Shown piece after piece: positions 1 through 12,410 of a DNA stretch of 64,000 nucleotides; the stretch's first letter is position 1; the number at the start of each line of letters is the position of its first letter. A program made the position numbers and the translations under genes. The stretch covers positions 1,488,001 through 1,552,000 of the forward strand of contig NBAZ01000004.1 in assembly GCA_002794735.1 (NCBI GenBank), given 5' to 3'. The notes below the pieces were generated by a model. The model was not told the origin of the DNA, did no database searches, and saw only the letters and a list, made by a program, of their open reading frames with translations. Source of the DNA: Pyrrhoderma lamaoense. Taxonomy: Eukaryota; Basidiomycota; Agaricomycetes; Hymenochaetales; Hymenochaetaceae.

Positions 1-97
1 GAGACCGGACGTCATCACCTCAGAACATCGCTTCTGATAGTTCGGAACACTAGCACTGTAAGAAACGTGGCTACTTGTTGGTTTTGAGAAGCGACGA

Positions 98-3000
98 TCA
101 AAGTCGCAAAAACGTAGGTGGTAGTACTTGGGGTACCTTGGGTAACTCTCTTTTGTTAAAGTAAGATTTACTGCGTCCATCATCATGCCCACCAGCACTT
201 GTTTGTCTCGGGACCATCGATCTCCGTAGAGACCAACTAAGCTCAAACGGCAACGCTGCTTCTTCTCTATCTCCAATAACATTAACTTCAACTGAGGATT
301 TGCATCGCACGCGACAACGATCATTGCTGGAAACAGCAACTGGTATCGGCCTCTCAACTTCTGATGATGAATTCGTCAGATAAGTGGTGGTGGAAGAGAT
401 CGAAGATAACGGATGTAGGGACAAGGGAACTTGAAAAAGTTCATCATGTTCGCGACCATCACCCAACCGCCTCCTACTCGTTCGTGATGTGAGTGAACGT
501 GCTCGGCCTTTTAGACTTGACCAGCCACTTCGTATTCGTTGTCTAGCTGTTGGTCGTTTTTTATCTTCTCCTTCTGAATCAATACTGAATGACGAAACAA
601 GTGCCAGGGGTTGGCGTCCAGATGGACCCGAATGAGCCACCGGTTCGGATCGTTGTCTCCGCGATAGGGACCCGGCATAAAGAATATGCTCCAGTTCATT
701 GACTGCCTCCTTCCTATACTCTTCTCGCGCTACCGGAGACGTTGCAATTGCATAGTGCCTGTCGTACATCTCTCGCGGTACGTAAGTAAATACAGAGGGC
801 ATCCGAGGGCAGCGCGCAGATGAGTTAGATGAAGAAGTATAACTCCCGTACGAGTGCGTAGAATGAGTGAATTCCGACAGATTCTCGACAGAAATCGACG
901 ATCGAGTTTCCTGGTAATGAAGGATAATCATATGCGCCTGAGAGTCCTTAGATCCACAAGTTGGTACATCTAAAATGATCTCACTTAATTGAGTCCATAA
1001 AGGTAGATCCTCTCCTATGAACGAAACATCTCGCATGAGTTGTTTTATAGCGACAGCAAATGCTTTTTTGAACAATAGCATCGAGAGATGAACCGGTTCT
1101 TCAGCAGCTGTGTGCTTTCTCGTATATCCATTATGTATTCGCCCCCGACTGACGTCTCCTTCACAAACACTAATGAGGTCTGAAACTGTGGAATTAGACA
1201 TATCCCGTAACCAGCGACGCATGTGGGGCAAAAAATCTGATAAATCAAGTCTATAGCACGGGATCTGATGGAAAGATTGGGTTGTCGATACGTTAGCAGT
1301 TCCGTTATAAGAGATCGAGAAACTCGTTCTCATACCTGATGCTTAGCGAAGTCATATACAAGAACCTCTGTACTTCCATCTGGAGACCAACGTTCAGCAA
1401 AAATTGAGACGTACGTCTTGTCTGCCTCCAAAATCGGGCAAAGACCCCTTATAGCATACTCCCTGCACCCTAGTAATATATTGTCGACATCTCTCAAGTC
1501 CCCAGTCTCCCCAGTTATATTCGCCAATGTATCGCGGAAGCGGCGTACGAAACGGGGCGTTGAAATATGAGGAGCGTTACTTTGTACTCGACTCTGTCTG
1601 CCTTGCGAACGAGAAGTCATGTCCGTAGTGAAAGGCTTGGGAGCTCCGCGAACAAGGAACAGAACCATACCCGTATTTATGTGACTATCAATTGCACCCT
1701 CTACATCATGATAAAGTCTATCTTCGCGTGCCGAACTTCGCAATAGGCCTGGCTCATTTTTATGCGTTGATATCTCGAGTGCATCATCAAACGGAATACC
1801 GATATCTGAGAGGCTTGTACCGAGTTCTACGGATAACTGAGCTACCGCCTCAAGGAGGCGTACCTTTAGCAGGTCCAAAAACTGGGGTCGGACGCCTGAT
1901 TTAGTGCTGTATTCTTCAAGATTATTATTAACGCAAGGGAAGTGGTCGAAGCTGAAAGGGCAAAGAGGCTGATATTTATCAGTAGTGGATGTTGATAGTT
2001 GAATAATCCGGGGGAAATACGGTAGTATAGCATGCCAATCAAGGGAAATTGATAGAAGCCAATAGTAGATACTCCGTCTGACATTAGCATCCTGGAGGAT
2101 GTCCTACGGAAACTAATTATAACTTGCAGTGAAGTAGTATCGGAGAGTATACATACTTTAGGAATTCCAGTCAAATCTATAGTCCTTATCGGGAGCACCC
2201 CATATTCGTTGGTAGAGAGCCCCCATCTTCACAAAAGGCGATGCTTGTGACATACAGCCGAACTGATGAGTTATTGTTGTATCCGATCCTGGCATCTAGG
2301 TAGTACAGAAAAGTGCATGCACAGACGAGAGCTATAGTCATTATGATAGAGGGAACTTGGGGAGAAACCTGATTGAGAAGCAGCCTATTCTATTTTGAAG
2401 ATTATATGATACTAGGACTTACGCAATGCTAAAGGCCCGATATCAATAGCCGACTTCTTGTTTGATTCCGATAAGTTGTTATCTGAACTTATTGTAGAGG
2501 GAATGAGAGTTATTGCCAGCTGCATTACGCACATTGACGCAGTCATGCATATGCCGGTAATACATGGAAGACACCAAAAGATCCATGACAGATATTTACG
2601 CTTCCTGTGTAGGACGTGGACAAAGTGCGAAAAAAGCGATACACATATTGAAATTAAGAAAGAAATCGATACAAGCGAATGTCTAAATGCGATATCGAAG
2701 GAGGGCAGTGTCAGAAAGAGTGAGAACTAAGCAGTAGTTGAAATTATCAGTCAAACCCTGTGCAGACAAGGAATTGACGTACTTGGATGACTCCGGCTGC
2801 GCACAAAAAGAGGATATTTAAGGCCGAACAAATGTGATTCTAGAAGCAACAAACCTGAAATTCCAATGAGAGCTCCGCATAAGCCACAGCACCAAATCAA
2901 GGCCCTGGTAGTCAAGTTGAAGTCTAGCACAGAGTAACCGATGAATATGAGCCACGTAGGAGCGACAAACGAAAGGACCATGAAACCGGGTGGAAACTCA

Positions 3001-3417
3001 AGTACGTTAGTAACCAGACCAGAAGAGATATCCCATCCTCTAAAGAGCATGACTAGCGTATATTAGAATGCATATCAGTCTGTACATACATTCATATCAC
3101 TCCAGAACTCACTTTGACTCGACCATAGACCAGATGCAAGCAAAATAGAAGCGAGAAGCTTCAAGGTTATTTTGACAGAAAGTAGCATATTAGGTGCTCG
3201 TGTCCAGTTGAGAAGCGAAAAGGCGGAGTGAGCTCCCAGCATTACATTCATCTAGGTGGACGAAAGACGGATTGAAAAAGATATAGTCCAGATATTTATC
3301 TTTACTTACTACACTCCACAGAATGAATTCTACCTTGATTATATAGTGAAGCGTAGCTGGGTCACCCATTTCGCGTGCGATCTCTTCAAAGTACATGAGT
3401 CCGAGGTGCTGGTACAT
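98..3417 (-). CDS. Multi-pass membrane protein with long cytosolic tail, possible diverged MHYT-type signalling protein
   Basis: Consecutive minus-strand open exons join through short GT...AG introns into one long protein. The N-terminal exons (about 3417-2250) encode several hydrophobic segments, for example one around VLSFVAPTWLIFIGYSVLDF near 2950, one around FWCLPCITGICMTASMCVM near 2540, and another near 2330. They lead into a cytosolic part that begins about YQRIWGAPDKDYRFDW (about 2200). That part runs through 1878-1330 and the last exon 1333-98, which is Ser/Arg-rich and probably disordered. The segment LSDIGIPFDDAL followed by GMVLFLVR recalls the cytosolic region of fungal MHYT proteins, which sense ligands at the plasma membrane. 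The diagnostic Met-His-Tyr-Thr motif is not visible, so the family call is an inference. The first ATG used is at 3417; an additional upstream exon cannot be excluded. Product otherwise unrecognised. Confidence 0.5.
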
Positions 3418-4321
3418 CGAAGAACGATGCGTGAGCTCACCACAATATGCAGTCAGACAACGCCAGAAAGCGAAGTTTCTACTCAGATCTCAGAAAAGCG
3501 GGATAGTTGGTGACGTTTTTATTTCTGGTAACATCCTGAAGTATATTTAAGAAAGAAGTTCTGTGCATCTCAAGTTGAAATCAGAAAAAGTTAATCTAAG
3601 TAAGGATGAGTGCCATTATGCCTCGTGAATAGCCCTTGTTCCTGAACACAGGAGAACAGACAGTATGATTTCCGTGAACGTGTATTTGCACTTTGACAGG
3701 TCAGACAAGGGCTTCAGGAAGACCTGGAAGAATAAACTCATTCGTAGGTGCAAACATGTGCAAATCGGTTAGGGACGATCGATGTTGTTCTGTTGTTTGG
3801 TGTCGCACAAATAGAGACATATTCAGTGATGCACCATGTTACATCTGTCACATCATGTGTAACTTATTGACCACTCACGAAAATAATTATTGTTGAATTA
3901 TGAATAGAGAACAGTATCTGGCCGCAGCATTCTATTCTTTATGTTTTACTAATAGATACCTACTTTCTATATCATTGTATGATTTATTCATAGTATTATC
4001 AAATACGACAGTAGAGGGCAATTCAGTGATTAATCGATAAACTATTATTAGATATAATATATTCAGCAATAGCATTAATTGGGTAAGTAATAAATATTCT
4101 AATTTTCATGTCCAGATCACGGAAACTGTGTTTGTTATACAGTTACCACACGCATCTGGGCTTTATTCACTTTCACTCATTTGCATTTGTTTTTAGTACA
4201 CCCAGATCAATTGCAGAACCGACAAAAATACAGATCAGAATAGTCTCTACCAACAAACATACAGCTGTGTCCCCATGTATACCGATAATCTTATAAACAT
4301 CTCACAATAACACACCGTGAT
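3418..4321. other. Intergenic stretch, AT-rich
   Basis: About 900 bases lie between the 5' end of the membrane-protein gene and the 3' end of TCTP. The sequence is AT-rich, with many TAATA/ATTATT tracts at 3900-4100. The open frames are short, have no recognisable protein content and lack splice structure. It should hold the promoter of the gene on the left and the 3' UTR of TCTP on the right. I see no gene. Confidence 0.6.
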
Positions 4322-5121
4322 CTAGAGCTTAACTTCCTTCAAACCATCTTTCCAGAAAGTGAAGTAAGCTGTGGCAAATAACGTATTGTATTCAGTAATC
4401 TTGTAAGTATTAAATTAATATTACTTACGAGTGATACCATCCTCACGGTAGTTCAATAAGGCTACCATTCCGTCTGGGTTCATGTTCTCACCGGTATACT
4501 AAAGGGGAATACTGATCAATATTTTCTTGAAGAATATTAATTCGTAACACTCACAAATTCATAGTCTTTGAAGTTCGCAACAACTTTCTTTGCGAATGCT
4601 GAAGCACCTTTCTCAAAAGTCTCAACCCGATCAGGGTTTGTCTGCTGCAAATGAGTTTTGATTGCTTTCATGTATGCCTACACGAAATTTTATTTTAAAT
4701 ATATAACCTGCCCTTGTTTAGAATAAATCTCGAAGACGTATTTACCTTTAAGTGGACAAGGTAGGACTTCTTATCGAACGACGTAGTTTGAAGGCGATGA
4801 GAGTATACAACGTTGTTTACGGATTCAGCGCCCTCTTCCTGCAGGGCCTCTTCCTGTTCCTCAGCAGAGGGGTTGGCACCTAGATACCACATGTTACACC
4901 TTGTGTGATGGCCTGAACCTCAGCGATGACATACCGATATCAACATCGGCACCAGGTTTTACGACGATCGTTTGGCAATCAACCTCGTAGACGATGTCGT
5001 CAATTTCCTTCCTGAGAGTGATGTGAGTGTATGCTCGTGAAGTCAAATGATGTTAGGCGCACATAGGGAAGGCATCAGAGAACATCTCGTCCCCGGAGAT
5101 GACATCCTCGAAGAGAAGCAT
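4322..5121 (-). CDS. TMA19: Translationally controlled tumour protein (TCTP)
   Basis: Six minus-strand exons join to a protein of about 165-170 residues, the usual TCTP length. It begins MLLFEDVISGDEMFSDAFP at the ATG ending at 5121, the textbook TCTP N-terminus. Later blocks include EIDDIVYEVDCQTIVVK, the flexible acidic loop EEQEEALQEEGAE (where TCTP signature 1 sits), the helical hairpin HLQQTNPDRVETFEKGA, and YTGENMNPDGMVALLNYRE (signature 2). It ends YFTFWKDGLKEVKL. Introns are about 50-70 bases. TCTP (Tma19 in yeast) is an abundant cytosolic, ribosome- and microtubule-associated protein linked to growth, stress response and elongation-factor interaction. Its start lies 248 bases from that of UTP15 on the other strand, so both growth-related genes probably share a promoter. 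Confidence 0.97.
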
Positions 5122-5369
5122 GATTGTATTTTTTAGGAGTCCGAGTGAGAGAAAAGGAGCAGGGAGGCAGTAGATGCAGTTAGGAAACCCGAATTCAGTC
5201 TCTTTTCGTATCGACAAAACTTCAGAGATCACTTCGGGAATCGCCGTACGAGAAATATATTCTATATTTGGTGATTATATTTGGAGGAAATTAATCGGTA
5301 TTTCCTTACATGTACTGCCTATAATTTTTGACTATTCATAATTCAGGCTTTAGGTAGTCTTAGTCGTCC
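5122..5369. promoter_or_regulatory. Shared divergent promoter of TCTP and UTP15
   Basis: These 248 bases separate the two start codons and must hold both 5' UTRs and both core promoters. A pyrimidine/purine switch is visible: GAGA-rich just left of 5160 and AT-rich at 5250-5340. No specific factor site is claimed. Confidence 0.55.
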
Positions 5370-7209
5370 ATGGACTTTCAACCGGTAGTCATCAAACGAT
5401 ACCCTCGTCCATCCTCAAAAAAGAATCCAGAATCAAGATACTGGAGACAGTTCAGACATCCCGTCTTTATAAAGGAATATGCCCCATAACATCCATTCAC
5501 TTCTCCCAAGCAAAACCTCATAGATATGCGGTCACTGCAGCTACTCGGGTACAAATATACGCACCAAGAACACAAAAAATTACAAAGACCATTTCTCGAT
5601 TTAAGGATGTAGCTCACTCTGGCAACATAAGGGCGGACGGGAAACTTGTCGTAGCAGGTGATGACACTGGCCTTGTACAGGTAAGCCTCCGTGCATCCTA
5701 ATATTCACAGATTATTGTTGTACTGATATAGCATGTATAACTTCAGATATTCGATATCAACTCAAGAGCTATACTGAGATCATTTGACGAACACAAGCAA
5801 CCCGTACACGTTACAAAGTTCTCTACTGCAAACTCGACTCACGTCCTTTCATGTTCCGATGATACTACTGTTAAATTATGGGATATACCGTCTCAAGCGC
5901 CACTAGCAACTTTCACAGAGCATACTGATTATGTGCGAGCCGGTCAGGTAGCACCTAATAATGCAAATTTAATCTTAACGGGAGCATACGACGCAACCGT
6001 CAGGCTTTTTGACGCTCGTTCCGGTCATTGTGAAATGACAATGGGAGGACCAAGTTCCTCTTCAGTTGTGACAGCTGCCCCTGTCGAGCAGGTGCTACTA
6101 TTTCCTACGGGTACTATTGCTCTGTCAGCGGCTGGGCCTATTCTCAGAGTATGGGACCTTGTTGCTGGAGGTCGCTGCATCCGGGCTCTCTCAAATCATC
6201 AGAAAACTATAACTTCACTGTCATTTGACTCAAGATCAAGCCGATTATTAACGGGTGGTCTTGACCATATGGCAAAGGTTTACGACGTGAGTACGTATAA
6301 AGTGGTGCATACAATGCGCTATCCTGCACCAATTTTATGTCTTAGCGTCTCAGTAAGTTCTTCTCGATCGCATTAACAAACCACATTGTGTGTGCTTACG
6401 ATCTATTACAAAGCCCGATGATACACACATTGCTGTTGGGATGTCCGATGGTACACTTTCAGTCCGACGTCGACAACCCAAAGCCTCCGAAGCCTCTTCC
6501 GACCCGTTTTCGGTTGATTCTCTACGCTCAGGAGCTTTTGAAGCCTTCCTTGGTGGATCGCCCTCGGGCTTGGACTCGGACAAGGAATTGTGAAAGGAAA
6601 GATGAAGTCAAAACCAGTCGGCGACGTTGACGAATTCAAAGTTGAATCACGAAGAAAACGAAAACTACGTGCATATGATCGCCTCCTCAAGAGCTTCAAG
6701 TATGGTGCTGCCTTAGATGCTGTGCTTATGAAGGTATATCATTCTAATTCCCCTGTTTGTTTGTCATTTAAATAGGGGAGAACTAATATATGATCATTAA
6801 AATTCAGAATGTGCCACCAACTACTGCGTTTTCTCTTATTCAGGAGTTAATGCACCGTGATGGTCTGAAAATTGCCCTTGCTGGGAGAGATGATGTACTT
6901 CTTGAACCTATCTTGAGACTTCTTGTCAAATTCATAGCAGATCCACGCTTCGGTGACCTTGCAAGCAGCGTAGCAACTATCGTAACAGGTACAGCTCAAC
7001 TCCTAAACGTTCTTGTTATACCCCTTCGAACTCAATATCTTTTCACTTTAGACATGTATGCTCTAGTTTTGGGCCAGTCTCCTTTAATTGACGTGTTATT
7101 CGTCCGGCTCCGCAAAAAAATAGAAGAGGAACTTCGTTTCCAACGAGAACTTACAAAAGTCAAGGGGGCTCTTGACATGATCTTCGCTTCATCTGCACTT
7201 GCAGCTTAA
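5370..7209 (+). CDS. UTP15: UTP15, WD40 subunit of the small-subunit processome (reading frame broken twice)
   Basis: The protein starts MDFQPVVIKRYPRP and has a WD40 propeller. Blades are visible at IFDINSRAILRSFDEH, HVLSCSDDTTVKLWD, LILTGAYDATVRLFDARSG and LLTGGLDHMAKVYD. A basic linker (KVESRRKRKLRAYDRLLKSF) follows. The UTP15 C-terminal domain is helical (NVPPTTAFSLIQELMHRDG ... KVKGALDMIFASSALAA). Utp15 belongs to the UTPA (t-UTP) subcomplex, which couples rDNA transcription to 18S rRNA processing in the nucleolus. Four introns are inferred. The frame is interrupted at CCCC 5482-5485, where one more C restores YAPITSIHF, and at GGG 6566-6568, where one more G gives GLGLGQGIVKGKMKSK. Both look like sequence errors because conserved protein resumes at once. 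The stop is TAA at 7207-7209, and CTNNBL1 ends 158 bases downstream on the other strand. Confidence 0.95.
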
Positions 7210-7367
7210 CTTATTACCCACATCAGTTTTCTCTAGTTGTTTTCAATTTTTCCTTCCTTATTACCCTCGGCTTTCACCCTTACATATCACTTGCATGTTC
7301 CAATAATATGTTGTATTAAGTTAAAGAACATACTTTTTTTAGATATACTACACTACGTAAAAAAAGA

Positions 7368-9831
7368 TTATCGACAAGCTTCAAGGAAGTTTATTAATCC
7401 TGTTAAAATTTCGCGTTGAGGTGGAGAAGCGTCCTCGGCCAGCGCTGCTTCGCTTTCGTCATCATCAACATTATCGCGGAACAATTTTAACACATCCACG
7501 ACATCTTGGAGTGATTTTCCCTTTCGCTTTAACATTTGCTGGGCATGTGCACGTACCTGATTAAAATTGATCTTAGTAAGTACCCTACTTCCGAGAATAG
7601 TATTAATAGACATTTCAGAAAAGTACGAACCCCATCATCTTCCATGGATATCCATGCCAGGATATAGTCCACCGTTTGCAAAGTGAAAAATCCGCCATCA
7701 AGTCTCCTAAGATACCATCTATCTTCTTCCACTTCGGTGATTGCTTCGCCATCTTCACGCATTTGTACCTTTTCTTGCTCGATCTCTTTGTCAATAACGG
7801 CTAGTCGATTTACAGCACCTTCCCGCAGATCGAGTAGACGATCGACCTTTTCGTATGTATTTTCTACAAATTTTGCTAAAAGGCGCATGCGTGGGGAAGA
7901 ATCCGATGGAAGGTTTGTAAATAAAGAGGATATTATACCAAGTATATGTCCCGTCGAGGTGGAGTCACTCATCGAAGAATTTGATTTAGATTTCCCCTTC
8001 TTCGAAGTCTACAAAAATCAGGAGAATTTGTTAGAGTATGATTCATACAGTCTACGTAACACACAGAAAACTGTATCCACCTTGCCCATAAAAGCGGCAA
8101 AGAGTGACTTCAAACCAAGTGCCTCAATGAAAGTTTCGCAACATGCTGTCCCGGCAGGTCCAGACATGGCATAGTCCAAGACTTTAATGCATTGGACAGA
8201 TGAGTCCTTCTTGTCCCTTGTTTATCTTTAAGTAATTGGAGAAAATGATTGAAGGATTTGGACCTACGATAACATTAGGACCATGAGATCCACACCTTCC
8301 GAATCGAGGAACATCTTCTTAACTTCGGGTTCCGTCAAAGCCGCACAAAGAGAGTCGAATATGTTCTCCATAAACTCCTCCTCATCCGCATCTGATGGAT
8401 TTCGTCTCCGGTATTGCTGCATATGAGATCAGATCAACAAATTGGTATACTTATCAGGAAGAGATGCTTCACATACGGATAACACTTTTAATGTGGTTTC
8501 CACACCGTCGGCTTTGCTAAATGCTAGCCGATTTGGCCTATTGTCCATTAGTATAGACAGTATCTCGGCGGCATAAACCCGATTGCCATCATGAACAGGA
8601 ACCTCAATACGTTTGAGTAACCAGGGGAGGATATTGGTTTTAGCTACTATATGTTGGCCAATTTGAGGGTTGATACCCAAAATTGACTCGAAAATCCCTG
8701 TTATTAAGTTTAGTAAACAAGTTTGTTTTCGATTTAGATCATAACTGACCCATTATATCGAAAACTCCTTGCCTATCGGCTTCCTCGGCCTCGTTCAGCC
8801 TCGGTAGGTTATCTACAAGTAACTCTAAGATCGAAAATTCAAGCTAAAGAAGAGTTAGTATGATTTGATGTTAACGTTCAGCTAGAGTCACACTCACAAG
8901 GGCGTTAACAAGAGATTTGATAGCTTCTTCTCTTCCCTCTCCTCCGTCTTCTTCATCGTCATTGTCAGCCCCGGCGTCTTCATCCACTAGTTCATGTATA
9001 AGCTGAACAGCATCAATCATGATATCTGCGTTCTCGTGGCTCATTAATCCAACAAGTTTCTCAACAGCTCCCGATTTTATAAGTTCTGTGTACGCTAGGA
9101 CTGGCTCTTGAGAAAAAGGCAAAAGGGACTTTATTGCACTATCTAAGTCTGCCTCAGAGTCAATGAATCTGCATAAAGTTGTAAGTAATATCTTATTAGA
9201 GGAAGAAGCTGAGAGCATACTTCGTGGGATCATTTGGATACTTTGATCTTTGATCCTGGTTTTTATCCACAGCTCGTTCGAAACGAAGGAGCATCCTACG
9301 AATTCCGGTGATCGTCAGTCCTTCATTCTAGCAATATCTATGTTCAGTTGTTGTCAGATAGGCTAGTTCCGTAAGCCAAGCACAAACCTCATCATCCAGG
9401 GTACCCTCCCCACCGGCTTTATCAAAGATATTCAGGATTGTTTTTTGTTCGGCAGTGAGTCCACCACCAAAGAAACGGCCCTCGTCATCCTCTTCTACAA
9501 AGTAGTCTGCGTCATTCCCAGGTGCAAAGTCCGTATTCATTTCTACATCATCATCATTTCCTTCTTCACTTTCATCTTGTACAGTAGCAGCTCGTGATTT
9601 GCCCTTATTAGAACCGTTGACTGAGGGAGAGGTTGAAGAAGTTGAGGGCGCTGGTTCATCCACCTTCATTCGTTTCAACACGTCAGGCGTTGGCATATCG
9701 GGCATATGCCTTTTACTACTACCAATGTTTATCTTCGATCCCTAACAGATTGTATCGAATTAAATTTCAGCGAATTCTGATTATTTTAGAGTGAATTGAG
9801 AACCCACTTTAAATAACTTGTCAATATCCAT
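7368..9831 (-). CDS. CTNNBL1: Beta-catenin-like protein 1 (CTNNBL1), splicing-associated ARM-repeat protein
   Basis: The start MDIDKLFK is encoded at 9831. A linker with Ser, Pro and Asp/Glu stretches follows (DMPTPDVLKRMKVDEPAP), then the CTNNBL1 N-terminal block FFGGGLTAEQKTILNIFDKA. Armadillo-type helices run to the end, including YTELIKSGAVEKLVGLMSHE, AAEILSILMDNRPNRLAF and the conserved C-terminal RLLAKFVENTYEKVDRLLDL. The end is LTGLINFLEACR. Several introns of about 50-60 bases interrupt it. CTNNBL1 binds CDC5L and the Prp19 complex in the nucleus and is a spliceosome-associated factor; it is absent from budding yeast, which fits an intron-rich basidiomycete. No frame break was found. 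An acidic DEDAGADNDDEEDGGEG insert sits between two ARM repeats near 8980. Confidence 0.95.
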
Positions 9832-10129
9832 GTCCGCTCTTGAACGTCTGTCACTTTTTTTGATTAAGAAATATCTTCCGTGTTATTTAGTCCAAACAGT
9901 CTTTTATAATCCAATCAGTGCAGATAATTAATATAAAGTGTGGTGGCGGTCGATGTTGTTGCCAAAATTCAGGTCTGACGAAATGACGATCTACTATACT
10001 CATAATACTTCCAAATTGAAGGTTATACACATAGAGGGCGTGATCCATATGCAGGTGGCACGTGTGTTCTTAGACTTCGACACCCATCCTCCGCGTCACT
10101 AACAGGCTAGCCTTAGGTCATATTCAAAG
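9832..10129. promoter_or_regulatory. Shared divergent promoter of CTNNBL1 and RBM42
   Basis: 298 bases lie between two opposed start codons of genes that both act in pre-mRNA splicing. Co-regulation is therefore plausible. There is no recognisable consensus beyond AT-rich patches at 9900-9940. Confidence 0.5.
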
Positions 10130-10994
10130 ATGAACAATCCCTATTCCGCCTCAAATTTCTATCAGACGTATCAGCAACAGAACTCGTCGACGGCGGGGCA
10201 AGCGTCTTCGTCTTCGTCTGCAAACTATGAAAATCCTTACTATCAGCCATATGCAGGGCCTCAGCTCCCTACCCCAGCTTCTGGGGGCTCGACATCTCAT
10301 CAAGCACCTGTACCCGCAAATGCTTATGAATATGATGTCGGGATCCTTGCACAACAGAGCGTATACGTACCGGGAGCTATGATCGATAAACGTGGTGGTG
10401 CAGGCGGTAAAGTCGCAAAAGGTGGCAAACGTACTACTATAATACGGAAAGTAGCTGGACAGGTATGGGAAGACCAGACCCTACTGGACTGGGATCCTTG
10501 TGAGTCTTTGGATTGTTGTTCAATACTGTAAACAGTTTTCTGAGATATTATATCATAGCTTGGTTTAGATTGTTCGTGGGTGACTTGAGCAATGAAGTCT
10601 CTGATGACATCCTTCATGATGCCTTCGGAGAGTACCAATCCATAAAGAAAGCTCGTGTAGTCCGAGATCGTCTTAGCCAAAAGGTAGGTTATAACTCTCA
10701 TCTGTGAAAAATTTTGTTTTAACTCTTTCTTCTAGGTTAAGTATGGGTTTGTCGCATTCTCTGATCCGGAGGACTTTCTCAGAGCATGGAAGGAAAAGAA
10801 TGGTTGGTTTTATCTGCACATTAACCTACTATTACTGTAACTTAAAGCCTTTATTTTTTACAGGAAAGTACGTAGGCAACCGTCCAATTAAGTTGAAGAA
10901 AGTCGATAATGGCATTCGCCGAGTTGAAATAGGACATAGGAAAGCGAAGCAATTGGAAAGGGACTTGCGTAAAAACAGAGGAAAACCTTACTGA
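10130..10994 (+). CDS. RBM42: RNA-binding protein 42 homologue (single C-terminal RRM)
   Basis: Four exons join across introns starting near 10499, 10684 and 10804. The N-terminal half is low complexity, rich in Tyr, Gln, Ser and Pro (MNNPYSASNFYQTYQQQNSS). A conserved basic segment ends VAGQVWEDQTLLDWDPS. The single RRM has RNP2 as RLFVGDLSN, RNP1 as KVKYGFVAFSD, and the C-terminal strand NRPIKLKKVDNG. A basic tail (RKAKQLERDLRKNRGKPY) closes it. This order and the WEDQTLLDW lead-in are characteristic of RBM42, a nuclear protein of the tri-snRNP/5' splice-site machinery. All splice phases close the frame exactly. The gene ends 443 bases before the end of RPL5 on the opposite strand. Confidence 0.92.
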
Positions 10995-11437
10995 ACCAGA
11001 TACTACTGTGTACGTACTGGTATTGTGTATATCAGAACTTCTCACAGCCTTTTCCTTTTCAAAGCATGTTCTTAGTTATCCAGTGATGTCTGTTCTAGTA
11101 AATCAACGACTAGAACATTCGACGACAATGCATTCTTATCTTGTTACTTACGCAGTTACCTTTTACGCTAAAGTATTACAATTATTTCCATGTTTTTATT
11201 CCATTTAAGATCAGTATATGTAGGACTCTGTTGCAATCTAGTATGTGATGAGAAATTACAGAGTAACATGATGGATCATAGGCTACGATAGGGTACTAGG
11301 CATAGAGGCAGCGTAGCCTTATCTGCCCTTTTGAGGCATGTACAGAGGAAAACATAACAAGTAAAAGGACATGAAAAACAACAACATCGAAAAGCCATCG
11401 GGCACACAACAACAAATCATCAGAGAGAAACAAATAT

Positions 11438-12410
11438 TTACTCCTCATCAGCATCAGCGTTCTGGCCTGCCTGGAACGCCTTGATCTTCTCTTGGATGCG
11501 CTCAAGACGTTGCTCACGGGTGAGACGGGCAGTTTTGAATTTGAGAGTTTCAGCCTTCCAGTCCTTGGACTTTTCAGTCGGCTTGAATAGAGGGTCCTCA
11601 CGGATAGCGGCGTAAGCGTTGGTGTAGATTTCCTCGATGTCATCAGAACCAACACCGTCAGCAAGGTATGTTGAGAACTGCTTCTTGAAGCGCTCGTCAT
11701 CTTCCTCCTCGAGAGACTCCATGTACTCAGCGACATGTCCACCGAAGATATACTTCTTGAGGACTTCAGCGTCAAGCTCCTTGCTTTCAATGTCGTAACC
11801 GGGGAAACGTCTTTCTGAGTGGGGGATGAAAATTCCACCGTCTGAAGCACCTTTCATGGCGCCGAAAACACGGGAACCAGTGGAAGTGCGACGGAGACCA
11901 ACGTCAAGGAAGCACTTGAAGGGGCGGGGAGCATCCTCCTCGTCGATAGCCTCGGTGAGGGTGAGCTCACCATCAGGCTCAGCGACACCCTCGTACTTGT
12001 CGGCGAGGCCGAGCTTGGTGAGAGCGCGGCGAGCGCAGAGAAGACCAGTGGCATAGGCTTTGATAGAAAAAATATTTATTAGACAGAAAAAACGATAGAA
12101 AGTATGCACGAAACCTACCAGCGGTCCAGTTAGTCAAACCGTGGTTGATGCCGTATCTAGGAAGTTCCTTCGAGGTCGCAGCAGCAAAGACAAAGTCACC
12201 CTGGATACGGGCATAGACGATTTGGCAGATAACCTGCTTGTTCGTGAAGCGTACAACAAGTCTGTATTTGGGTGCGTTGTACTTGTTCTTCGCCTGGGTG
12301 ACGAGGCGTTTGCGAGCATAGTAATCAGTCTTTCCCTCGCGGCGGCGACGGTACTTGACCTGGAATCGCGAGAAGTACGCGTTCGACTTCTGCTTCTTCA
12401 CGAACGGCAT
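11438..12410 (-). CDS. RPL5: 60S ribosomal protein L5 (uL18)
   Basis: Two exons are joined over an intron at about 12053-12116. The start [20 protein letters not shown] is the classic eukaryotic L5 N-terminus. It is followed by [20 protein letters not shown], the 5S-rRNA-contacting GINHGLTNW(T)[12 protein letters not shown], and the eukaryote-specific C-terminus ([20 protein letters not shown]). It ends [12 protein letters not shown]. Length, about 290-300 residues, fits the family. L5 forms the 5S RNP with L11 and 5S rRNA, is chaperoned by Syo1, and joins the 60S central protuberance. No frame break was seen. Codon choice is strongly biased to C/G third positions compared with neighbours, as expected for a highly expressed ribosomal protein gene. 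Confidence 0.98.
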
